11,256 nucleotides of DNA. It comes from an uncultured Opitutia bacterium. GTDB lineage: Bacteria > Verrucomicrobiota > Verrucomicrobiia > Opitutales > Opitutaceae. The notes under the pieces are model-generated. The model was not told where the DNA came from. It was given only the letters and a program-made list of their open reading frames with translations, and searched no databases. Location: contig CAJAFD010000461.1 in assembly GCA_903938935.1 (NCBI GenBank), positions 1 through 11,256 on the forward strand, written 5' to 3'. A program made the position numbers and the translations under genes. Below are positions 5,703-11,256 of this stretch, one piece after another (positions within the stretch are counted from its first letter, which is position 1; each line of letters opens with the position of its first letter).

Positions 5703-6827
5703 ATGAAATTCAAAATCAACCGCGACCATTTCGCCAACGGCCTAGCCCAAGTGTTGAACGTCGTCGGCTCCAAAGCGACGATGCCCATCTTGAGCAACGT
5801 GCTGATCGAAGCGGAAAAAGATCAGATCTCTCTCTCCACCACTAATCTAGATCTTGGCATCCGCTGCAAAATCAAAGCCGAAGTCAAAGAAACGGGCTCC
5901 GTCACTTTGCCTGTTAAGCGCTTGGCCACGATCGTGCGCGAATTACCTAGCGTGGATGTGACCTTTGACGGTGCTCCTAATCATCAAGTTAAGCTTACTT
6001 CGGGAGGTTCGACGTTTAAGATCATGGGCATCGGCAAAGAGGAATTTCCGCCCTTGCCCGAATTCGGCGACGAAAAGGCTTACACACTCGAGCAAAGCGA
6101 GCTCATCAGCATGTTGCGCAGCGTTTCCTACGCGCAATCTACCGATGAGACCCGCTATATCCTTAACGGCGTTTATTTCAACTTTCGCGACGAGAAGCTT
6201 ACCCTGGTGGCCACCGATGGCCGGCGTCTTGCGCTCATCGCCAAAGAAATGGAAGTTCCCGCCGCCAGCGCCGGTGCGATCATTTTGCCGGCCAAAACCG
6301 TCTCCGAGCTCAACCGTCTCCTCGACAAGGGTTCTAAGGTTAAAATCAACTTTAACGAACGCCGCGCGGCCTTCCAAATCGCGACCGACAAAGATACCAG
6401 CGGCCTGATCGACCACGTTTACCTCTATTCCAAAGTCGTCGAAGGCAATTACCCCAATTATCAACAAGTCGTCCCGAAAGAGACGCATCAACGCATCAAA
6501 CTCGAACGCGAGTTGCTGCTACAATGCGTCCATCGCGCGCAATTGGTGTGCTCGGAAAAATCGAATTCGGTTAAAATTAAAATCAGCAGCAACTTGTTGG
6601 AAATTTTTGCGTCGAGTTCCGATTTCGGCGAAGCGCACGAATCGATGGCGATCGGTTATAGCGGTCCCGATCTTCAAGTGGCCTTCAATCCTGCCTTCTT
6701 GATGGATCCACTCAAAGCACTGACCAAAGATGAAGTATTTTTTGAGGTGAAAGATGAAGTCAGCCCCGGTGTTTTCAAAACGCTGGAAAGCTTCATTTGT
6801 GTGATCATGCCCGTGCGATTGAGCTAA
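5703..6827 (+). CDS. dnaN: DNA polymerase III subunit beta (sliding clamp)
   Basis: The 374-residue beta clamp forms a ring around DNA and tethers DNA polymerase III and other repair and replication factors. The N-terminal M-K-F-K-I-N-R-D-H-F (1-10), the G-S-K-A-T-M-P-I-L-S-N-V-L-I-E (22-36) and T-T-N-L-D-L-G-I (46-53) blocks are characteristic. So is the second-domain Y-I-L-N-G-V-Y-F (157-164) with L-V-A-T-D-G-R-R-L-A (173-182). The protein ends in I-M-P-V-R-L-S, matching the conserved M-P-M-R-L terminus that forms part of the peptide-binding pocket. Three clamp domains of about 120 residues fit the full length, as expected for the family (365-380). The start follows a pyrimidine-rich leader without a Shine-Dalgarno sequence. 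Neither dnaA nor recF is adjacent, so this is not the classic dnaA-dnaN-recF arrangement. The following gene begins 42 bases downstream. Confidence 0.96.
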   Translation: MKFKINRDHFANGLAQVLNVVGSKATMPILSNVLIEAEKDQISLSTTNLDLGIRCKIKAEVKETGSVTLPVKRLATIVRELPSVDVTFDGAPNHQVKLTSGGSTFKIMGIGKEEFPPLPEFGDEKAYTLEQSELISMLRSVSYAQSTDETRYILNGVYFNFRDEKLTLVATDGRRLALIAKEMEVPAASAGAIILPAKTVSELNRLLDKGSKVKINFNERRAAFQIATDKDTSGLIDHVYLYSKVVEGNYPNYQQVVPKETHQRIKLERELLLQCVHRAQLVCSEKSNSVKIKISSNLLEIFASSSDFGEAHESMAIGYSGPDLQVAFNPAFLMDPLKALTKDEVFFEVKDEVSPGVFKTLESFICVIMPVRLS

Positions 6828-6841
6828 GCTTCGCTTTTAGC
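6823..6841 (+). other. Small hairpin at the dnaN stop codon
   Basis: GCTAAGC (6823-6829) can pair with GCTTTTAGC (6833-6841) around a TTC loop, if two T bases are bulged. It includes the dnaN stop codon and is not followed by a T-run, so it does not look like an intrinsic terminator. It could shape processing or relative expression of dnaN and the next gene, but chance is a fair explanation. Confidence 0.2.
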
Positions 6842-6869
6842 GGTACGCTCGCAGCGATTCGCACCTTTG

Positions 6870-7748
6870 ATGGACACACAGTATTTTATTTTGGGCGCGA
6901 TCGTCCTTTCGTTGGTCTTGGGGCAGCTCAATCAACGTTACGCTTCGCCGCTCTTAGCGATAGCGGACCGTTGGCTGCGGTGGTTGGTGTTCGCTTTCGG
7001 CGCGGCCCAATTGTGCCGCGATTTTGATTTGATCAATCGGCCTTACTGGGTGCTCACGATCATGTTTTTCCTGATCTGGTTTTTGGGCGAAACGCTCTAC
7101 AACTGGCTCGCCATATCCGCACTCAGCGTCAGCCCGTTGCCTTTGTTTCCGCGCTACGCGATTAATTCTTCAGGCGAAGAATGGCCGGTACAGCCACGTC
7201 TTTTAAAAATCCGCGAATGGTTACGCACGCAGGGTTTTCGTCAGACCCAAGCCCTCAAAGCCGAAGTCGGCGGCGGGCTTTATTTGCGGGTTTCGGTTTA
7301 TCAAGACGCGGCGGCGACGTTGCGCGTGCAAATTACTTTTCTCCCGCAGAGCAACGGCGCGATCGGGCTCTGCTACACGTTGACCTCCCTCACGGTCGAT
7401 GGCGCTCGTTATGTGACCGATAATCTCACGGTACCGTTTGCGGGTTTTTATCCTGAAAACTGGTTTGTGGAACGTCGGCCCTGGAGCCGTTCCCTGCCGC
7501 GATTGCTCGCTCGGCATCGGGCGCGCCTCCTCGCCGCCAAAGCCGTCGAGACGTCGTTCACCACCGAACCGCTCTACGATCTCAACGCTACGCAAGGCGA
7601 ACTCGACCGCCTCAACACCGAATTAGGTTTCCTCCATCCTCATCCCGAGCGCGAAGATTTCGGTAAGATCACGCACGAAGGTCGCTATCGCGTGTGGAAA
7701 GAAATCTGGATGCTCAATTACCTCGGTCGCGCGCAACGTTACGAATAA
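6870..7748 (+). CDS. Uncharacterised membrane-anchored protein downstream of dnaN
   Basis: I do not recognise this 292-residue protein. It has three hydrophobic segments near the N-terminus: about 5-20, 36-50 and a long one at 60-82 rich in Phe, Trp and Leu. A soluble remainder of about 200 residues follows. The soluble part contains W-P-V-Q-P-R-L-L-K-I-R-E-W-L-R (105-119), G-G-G-L-Y-L-R-V-S-V-Y (134-144), alternating strand-like stretches to about 195, a basic segment R-L-L-A-R-H-R-A-R-L-L (211-221), and a closing G-R-Y-R-V-W-K-E-I-W-M-L-N-Y-L-G-R (271-287). The mix of basic and aromatic residues suggests a beta-rich domain beside the membrane, but no catalytic motif is evident. The ATG at 6870 follows an in-frame TTG that is less likely. 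It lies 42 bases behind dnaN and is probably in the same operon. It converges on the lipoate enzyme gene with 47 bases between. Confidence 0.72.
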   Translation: MDTQYFILGAIVLSLVLGQLNQRYASPLLAIADRWLRWLVFAFGAAQLCRDFDLINRPYWVLTIMFFLIWFLGETLYNWLAISALSVSPLPLFPRYAINSSGEEWPVQPRLLKIREWLRTQGFRQTQALKAEVGGGLYLRVSVYQDAAATLRVQITFLPQSNGAIGLCYTLTSLTVDGARYVTDNLTVPFAGFYPENWFVERRPWSRSLPRLLARHRARLLAAKAVETSFTTEPLYDLNATQGELDRLNTELGFLHPHPEREDFGKITHEGRYRVWKEIWMLNYLGRAQRYE

Positions 7749-7795
7749 TTGCGCCGCGTTTTTGTTTTGGGTTAACGCAAAAATCCACGGTAACC
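7749..7795. other. Convergent intergenic gap with weak inverted repeats
   Basis: Three short competing inverted repeats are visible: TTGCG (7749-7753) with CGCAA (7776-7780), GCGTT (7756-7760) with AACGC (7774-7778), and GGTTA (7770-7774) with TAACC (7791-7795). T- and A-runs lie inside or beside the loops rather than directly after a stem. A bidirectional terminator would be expected between convergent genes, but this is a poor example and I do not claim one. Confidence 0.25.
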
Positions 7796-8533
7796 TCAGC
7801 GGTATTCCACCCACTCGCTTGAGCTGTACTGCTCAACCAGTCCACTCAGTTCTTCTTCGTTGAATTCCGGCCACGGTTTTTCTTCGGCGGTCGCACCCAG
7901 TTCTGTCGCCAACGCGGCGACGAATGTCGCGCCAAAAAGATCCCAATCCATCGCCGCCGCACCTGCCGCTGGGCGCCACAGCGAACCTTGGAATAATAAA
8001 CCGCGTTTATTCCGTTTCTGCGCCGCGCCGGCGATTTTTTCACCAGTGTCGCCGTGCACGACGTCGTAAAGTTCCGCGCGTTGAAAACACACGCCCGCTG
8101 GTCCGCAGGCGAGTTCACCTTCGGCGGGAGGTTCGCAGTGGGTCTTGACCACCGCCGGCACGCCTTGCGCGCGCACGGCCGTCGCCAGGCATTCATGCAC
8201 GCGCCGATAACTTTCCGTGGCGCGTAATTCTTCGAACGCAAAACCACGCGGAATCACGAGCGCATACGTCCAATCTTCATGATGATCCACCACGCCACCA
8301 CCTGTGGCTCGACGACAGACTTCGTTGGGATTGGCGTCGGCCGGCAACTGCGTGCGCACGAAGGCGATTTTCTGACTGTAACCAAATGTCCACGCCGGCC
8401 CGCGCCAACCGTAGTGTCGAAACCGGGCGGCTTCCGCGCGCGGATAACGCTGCAGCAATAAAAAATCCGTCGCCATGTTTTCAGCAGCCCCGCCAGTACG
8501 CGTGGGCAAAACCTCCAAAGTCATCGTCGCCAT
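7796..8533 (-). CDS. Lipoate/octanoate transferase of the LplA/LipM family
   Basis: The 245-residue protein belongs to the biotin/lipoate ligase A/B fold. G-G-A-A-E-N-M-A-T-D (14-23) is the usual N-terminal helix. R-R-A-T-G-G-G-V-V-D-H-H-E-D-W-T-Y-A-L-V (74-93) corresponds to the RRxSGGGAVYHD substrate-binding motif. K166 in E-K-I-A-G-A-A-Q-K-R (165-174) is the lysine that contacts the acyl group or acyl-adenylate. C149 in G-V-C-F-Q (147-151) sits where LipM-type octanoyltransferases carry their nucleophilic Cys, followed by A-E-L-Y-D-V-V. It lacks the C-terminal accessory domain of full-length LplA. I therefore favour octanoyl transfer from acyl carrier protein to lipoyl domains (LipM-like), with lipoate ligation as the alternative. 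Its ATG is only 6 bases after the stop of the RmlD-like gene, so the two are co-transcribed. A second in-frame ATG three codons later is possible. Confidence 0.85.
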   Translation of the reverse strand: MATMTLEVLPTRTGGAAENMATDFLLLQRYPRAEAARFRHYGWRGPAWTFGYSQKIAFVRTQLPADANPNEVCRRATGGGVVDHHEDWTYALVIPRGFAFEELRATESYRRVHECLATAVRAQGVPAVVKTHCEPPAEGELACGPAGVCFQRAELYDVVHGDTGEKIAGAAQKRNKRGLLFQGSLWRPAAGAAAMDWDLFGATFVAALATELGATAEEKPWPEFNEEELSGLVEQYSSSEWVEYR

Positions 8534-8539
8534 AAAAAA

Positions 8540-9472
8540 TTATTGCCGCGAAAAATACCAATCTCGACTCGTCGCGGGCACGTGAAGTTCGGCGAATTGA
8601 GCTTCGATCGTTTGCGGCTGGGTTTTCAAAAGACCGCGCAGCGGCGCGAGATCCAGGGCGAGACACGCTTGACGTTTTTTCGCTGCTTCGGGTGTTTCGG
8701 TGCGCGTGATCGCGGAGATCGGGGCGTCGGTTTCACTGAGTTTAAAATGCGTGCGAATCCGGCGACCCAGTTCGTAGCGCGACAACAACTCCGCGCCCGC
8801 CCAATGACAGACGCCGCGCACGTCACGGCGCTCGCACAACTCGAGCATCACTTCCGCGAGATTTTCCGCCGTGCACGTTTGGCGAAATTCATCCGCATAC
8901 AATTTCACCGGGCGTCCCGCGGCCCAGTCGGCGAAAAGACGTTCATGCGTGCTACGTTTACCGCCCGGGCTGTTGCCCATGAGTAGAGGCGCCCGCAGCG
9001 TTACCGCGAATTCTGCCGCTTGGGCTTGGACCGCGCGCTCGCTCTCGATTTTTTGTCGGCCGTAAAGATTGATCGGCGAGGTGGCGTCGCCGATCGCGTA
9101 GGAAGATGTGCGGCTACCGTCAAAAACTTGTTCGCTCGAAATATGGACCAACCGCGCGCTTAGGTGATGCGCGAGGCGCGCGAGCACGGTGGGAAGAGCG
9201 ACGTTCAACGTCTGTGCTCGGGCCGGATCGGCGTCACACGTTTCTGGCACCGAAATCGCGGCGCAATTTACGATCGCGTCGGGAAAAACTTCCAACAGCG
9301 CGGCCGTCACGGCGGATTCATCGCCGAGATCCAGCGAGCGGCGCGCGGCCAGACCGGGTAATTCTCCCGTGAAACCACCGACAATGCCCGTGACCGCGTG
9401 GCCACGACGAGCGGCGGCGCGGGCGAAGGCCGCTCCGACCAAACCAGAAGCGCCGGTGAGGAAAATGCGCAT
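8540..9472 (-). CDS. RmlD-like NAD(P)-dependent sugar-nucleotide reductase (extended SDR)
   Basis: The 310-residue protein starts directly with the Rossmann dinucleotide motif T-G-A-S-G-L-V-G (6-13). It continues with N-C-A-A-I-S (69-74), H-I-S-S-E-Q-V-F-D-G (110-119) and the catalytic Y137-G-R-Q-K141 pair. T-S-P-I-N-L-Y-G (131-138) and the E-F-R-Q-T-C-T-A-E-N-L-A (195-206) block are the pattern of the RmlD / dTDP-4-dehydrorhamnose reductase family. In that family the enzyme reduces a 4-keto sugar nucleotide. No rmlA, rmlB or rmlC is nearby, so a dTDP-rhamnose role is not supported by context and the substrate stays open. It is the middle gene of a likely three-gene operon: 31 bases after pdxH and 6 bases before the lipoate enzyme. 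It is cytosolic. Confidence 0.85.
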   Translation of the reverse strand: MRIFLTGASGLVGAAFARAAARRGHAVTGIVGGFTGELPGLAARRSLDLGDESAVTAALLEVFPDAIVNCAAISVPETCDADPARAQTLNVALPTVLARLAHHLSARLVHISSEQVFDGSRTSSYAIGDATSPINLYGRQKIESERAVQAQAAEFAVTLRAPLLMGNSPGGKRSTHERLFADWAAGRPVKLYADEFRQTCTAENLAEVMLELCERRDVRGVCHWAGAELLSRYELGRRIRTHFKLSETDAPISAITRTETPEAAKKRQACLALDLAPLRGLLKTQPQTIEAQFAELHVPATSRDWYFSRQ

Positions 9473-9503
9473 AGGGCGGGCCGACCGAAGGAGTTAAAAC
9501 AAT

Positions 9504-10142
9504 TCAGGGCGCGAGACGTTCGACGATCCAGCTGCCGTCATTTTCGCGCCGATAACGCAAGCGATCGTGCAAACGGCTGCGGCGTCCCTGCCAAAATTCG
9601 ATTGTTTCTGGCGCCACGCGATAGCCGCCCCAGTTGGGTGGCAATGGCACATCGGCACCGGCGTGTTTTTTCTCCAAAGCCTTCATCGCCTCTTCGAGCG
9701 TGGCGCGTCCGGGGATGACTACACTTTGTTGCGCGACCCAAGCGCCGAGCTGGCTGGCGCGGGGGCGGGAGTGAAAATAGGCGGCGCTTTCCTCGCGTGC
9801 GACCTTGGTGATGGTGCCCTCGATGATGACTTGGCGTTCCAATACGATCCAGGGAAACACGAGGCTGGCGCGTGGGTTGGCTTCGAGTTCGCGGCCTTTG
9901 CGGCCCTCGTAATTAGTGTAGAAAACAAAGCCGCGGCCATCGAGGCCTTTGAGGAGCACGGTGCGAGCGGAAGGGCGGCCTTCGCGATTGGCGGTGGCGA
10001 GCGTCATGGCGTTGGGCTCGGTGATTTTGGCGGCTTCAGCTTCTTGAAACCATTTCTCGAACTGGCGAAACGGATCGCGGGCGAGGTCTTTTTCATTCAG
10101 CCCGGCGAGGGCGTAATCTTTGCGGAGGTCGGCCAAGCTCAT
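9504..10142 (-). CDS. pdxH: Pyridoxamine 5'-phosphate oxidase
   Basis: The 212-residue FMN enzyme oxidises pyridoxamine or pyridoxine 5'-phosphate to pyridoxal 5'-phosphate using oxygen. The family order is complete: M-S-L-A-D-L-R-K-D-Y (1-10), D-P-F-R-Q-F-E-K-W-F (23-32), M-T-L-A-T-A (46-51), R-P-S-A-R-T-V-L-L-K (56-65) for FMN phosphate, and F-Y-T-N-Y-E-G-R-K-G (74-83). Then come S-R-P-R-A-S-Q-L-G-A-W (125-135), W-G-G-Y-R-V-A-P (171-178), and the signature E-F-W-Q-G-R-R-S-R-L-H-D-R (182-194). It ends W-I-V-E-R-L-A-P, as usual. It is the first gene of a likely - strand operon. It is divergent from the TSUP permease gene with 124 bases between the starts. No Shine-Dalgarno sequence precedes the ATG. 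Confidence 0.95.
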   Translation of the reverse strand: MSLADLRKDYALAGLNEKDLARDPFRQFEKWFQEAEAAKITEPNAMTLATANREGRPSARTVLLKGLDGRGFVFYTNYEGRKGRELEANPRASLVFPWIVLERQVIIEGTITKVAREESAAYFHSRPRASQLGAWVAQQSVVIPGRATLEEAMKALEKKHAGADVPLPPNWGGYRVAPETIEFWQGRRSRLHDRLRYRRENDGSWIVERLAP

Positions 10143-10266
10143 GATGGAGGCGGAGCGTGCGCGCGGCGTTGGGCCCTGTCAAAAATCATCTCGCGCGAAT
10201 ACCGCAAAAACGGCGTCCGTCGTCTCCGAGCTTTCGTTTTTCGGAGTTTGTCGTGAAGTTGGGGCG
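10143..10266. other. Divergent intergenic region (pdxH / TSUP permease)
   Basis: These 124 bases separate two divergent starts. CTCCGA (10224-10229) and TCGGAG (10241-10246) form a six-base inverted repeat with an 11-base loop, about 20 bases before the permease ATG. It could be a leader hairpin or an operator. No clean promoter hexamer pair is seen on either strand. Confidence 0.3.
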
Positions 10267-11034
10267 ATGGAATTGGCGCCTTGGATTTACCCGTTGTTGT
10301 TTCTTGCGGCATTAGCCGCGGGGTTGATCGATTCGATCGCGGGCGGCGGTGGGTTGATTGCGTTGCCGGCGTTGCTGATGGCGGGGTTTCCCGTGCCGCT
10401 GGCGTTGGGGACAAACAAGCTTCAGTCGCTTTTTGGGAGCAGTATGGCGGCGGTGCATTATGCGCGGCACGGGGTCGTGGATTGGCGGCGTTGCCGGCTG
10501 GGCGTGGTGCTCACTTTTGTGGGCGCGCTTGTGGGGGCTTGGACGGTGCAGCGGATGGATGCCAGTCGGCTGGGATTTCTGATCCCGTGGCTGTTGGCGG
10601 GGATTTTAATTTATACGATTTTTCGCCCGCAGATGGGCCAGGAAAAACGCGAGCCGCGGATGACGTCGAATGCGTTTTGGTTTATCGCTGGGATCGGGCT
10701 GGGTTTCTACGATGGATTTTTCGGGCCGGGGACGGGCATGTTTTGGACGATCGCACTTATGCTGTTGCTCGGCCAAGATTTCATGGCGGCGACGGGTCAT
10801 ACGAAGGTGATGAACGCCGCGAGCAACCTGGCCTCGCTGGGTGTTTTCATCGTGGTGGGCCAAGTCGACTGGATAGCGGGCGGGGTGATGGTCGCGGGCC
10901 AAATTGTGGGTGCGCGGCTGGGTGCCGGGCTCGTGGTGAAAAAAGGCGCTCGCTTCATCCGCCCGGTGTTTCTGACCATGGTCACACTCACCATCGCACG
11001 CCTCGCCTACGTCGAACTCACGCGCGCGCGTTGA
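10267..11034 (+). CDS. TSUP-family permease (TauE/SafE, YfcA-like)
   Basis: The 255-residue integral membrane protein belongs to the TSUP family, whose characterised members move sulfite, sulfoacetate or other organosulfur anions. The two half-repeats are clear. The first has G-L-I-D-S-I-A-G-G-G-G-L (19-30) and G-T-N-K-L-Q-S-L-F-G (48-57). The second has G-F-Y-D-G-F-F-G-P-G-T-G (146-157) and H-T-K-V-M-N-A-A-S-N-L (178-188). About seven to eight hydrophobic helices are expected, at roughly 7-23, 29-45, 78-96, 103-119, 136-152, 158-171, 186-201, 204-222 and 231-249. The substrate is not predictable. I chose the ATG at 10267. The frame is open upstream to 10120, but that would run into the pdxH start. 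The coding strand is G-rich, with many GGG, GTG and TTG codons, unlike the C-rich coding strands of its neighbours. Confidence 0.88.
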   Translation: MELAPWIYPLLFLAALAAGLIDSIAGGGGLIALPALLMAGFPVPLALGTNKLQSLFGSSMAAVHYARHGVVDWRRCRLGVVLTFVGALVGAWTVQRMDASRLGFLIPWLLAGILIYTIFRPQMGQEKREPRMTSNAFWFIAGIGLGFYDGFFGPGTGMFWTIALMLLLGQDFMAATGHTKVMNAASNLASLGVFIVVGQVDWIAGGVMVAGQIVGARLGAGLVVKKGARFIRPVFLTMVTLTIARLAYVELTRAR

Positions 11035-11056
11035 GTTAATTATCTACTTTTTCGCC

Positions 11057-11256
11057 ATGACGCCTGCCGCCTACATCGATCTCCATGCCGCTGGGCTCCT
11101 CCGTCGCCTGCAAACGCTCATCGGCACCTCGACCGTCAATCCTCCGGGCGAAAACTACGACACGATCACCGCCGGCCTCACGCGCGATCTCACCGCTTTG
11201 GGATTAAAAACTAAGCGTTATCCTATTCCGGCGGCTTTGCTAAAAAAATCACTGCC
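11057..11256 (+). CDS. M20-family peptidase/deacylase, N-terminal part (3' end outside window)
   Basis: The open frame begins at the ATG at 11057 and runs off the right edge with 66 complete codons. L-L-R-R-L-Q-T-L-I-G-T-S-T-V-N-P-P-G-E-N-Y (14-34) is the characteristic N-terminal segment of the ArgE/DapE/CPG2 (M20) metallopeptidase family. It is followed by a helix and L-G-L-K-T-K-R-Y (48-55), as in that family. The metal ligands lie further downstream, outside the window. The substrate could be an acetylated amino acid, a succinyl compound or a dipeptide. It starts 22 bases after the permease stop on the same strand, so it may share its transcript. Codon use is C-rich, like most of the window and unlike the permease. 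Confidence 0.75.
   Translation, partial: MTPAAYIDLHAAGLLRRLQTLIGTSTVNPPGENYDTITAGLTRDLTALGLKTKRYPIPAALLKKSL

Noticed and set aside
5943..6491. 182-residue frame on the - strand inside dnaN
   Set aside because: It is a shadow of dnaN with no recognisable family features and no regulatory signals of its own.
9567..10256. 229-residue frame on the + strand opposite pdxH
   Set aside because: pdxH matches its family over the full length. The opposite frame is a by-product of GC-rich codon structure.
10120..10266. Longer permease frame starting at 10120
   Set aside because: It would overlap the divergent pdxH start, and the added residues are hydrophilic and not family-like. The TSUP fold starts at the ATG at 10267.
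10281..11039. 252-residue frame in another frame of the permease gene
   Set aside because: It is Gly/Arg/Ala-rich and lacks any motif, while the true frame carries all TSUP motifs.
1744..11214. 14-base repeat GGATTAAAAACTAA at 1744-1757 and 11201-11214
   Set aside because: Both copies are in frame and encode Gly-Leu-Lys-Thr in unrelated proteins. A 14-base match in an 11-kb window is within chance.

Overview
The window reads as ordinary, densely packed chromosome from a high-GC Gram-negative-type bacterium. The gene set and style suggest a verrucomicrobial (Opitutaceae-like) genome. This placement is inference from the look of the proteins, such as the RelE-like gene coupled to pssA, a DUF4202 protein, and dnaN unlinked to dnaA or recF. 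I could not run a search. Almost every base is coding and the longest gene-free stretch is 237 bases. I see no rRNA, tRNA, CRISPR array, integrase, transposase or prophage gene.

Layout. Positions 1-2598 hold small accessory or housekeeping genes, mostly on the + strand with strongly C-ended codons: the 3' end of a DUF1643 gene, a flavodoxin-fold NAD(P)H/FMN reductase, a convergent YkgJ-type cysteine-cluster protein, a DUF4202 protein and a RimJ/RimL-type GNAT acetyltransferase. Positions 2630-3754 (- strand) encode a secreted alkaline-phosphatase-superfamily hydrolase. It is divergent from a small DUF2007 protein at 3865-4101. Positions 4216-5465 form a two-gene unit with a 4-base overlap: a RelE/ParE-fold protein without a visible antitoxin, then phosphatidylserine synthase (pssA). 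A 237-base intergenic region with a long-range inverted repeat and a good -10 element precedes dnaN (5703-6827, the beta sliding clamp). dnaN is followed closely by an unrecognised membrane-anchored protein (6870-7748).

Positions 7796-10142 (- strand) form a likely three-gene operon read pdxH, RmlD-like reductase, then LipM/LplA-like lipoyl/octanoyl transferase. It combines pyridoxal phosphate and lipoate cofactor metabolism with a sugar-nucleotide-type reductase. A divergent TSUP-family (TauE/SafE, YfcA-like) permease lies at 10267-11034. The 5' end of an M20 peptidase/deacylase gene runs off the right edge from 11057.

No clear new defence, mobile or biosynthetic system is present. The points most worth a second look are the consistent lack of Shine-Dalgarno sequences with a pyrimidine-rich base context before most start codons, the orphan RelE-fold gene locked to pssA, the inverted repeat resembling near-consensus DnaA boxes before dnaN, the unknown gene behind dnaN, and the Cys/Lys arrangement of the lipoate enzyme.
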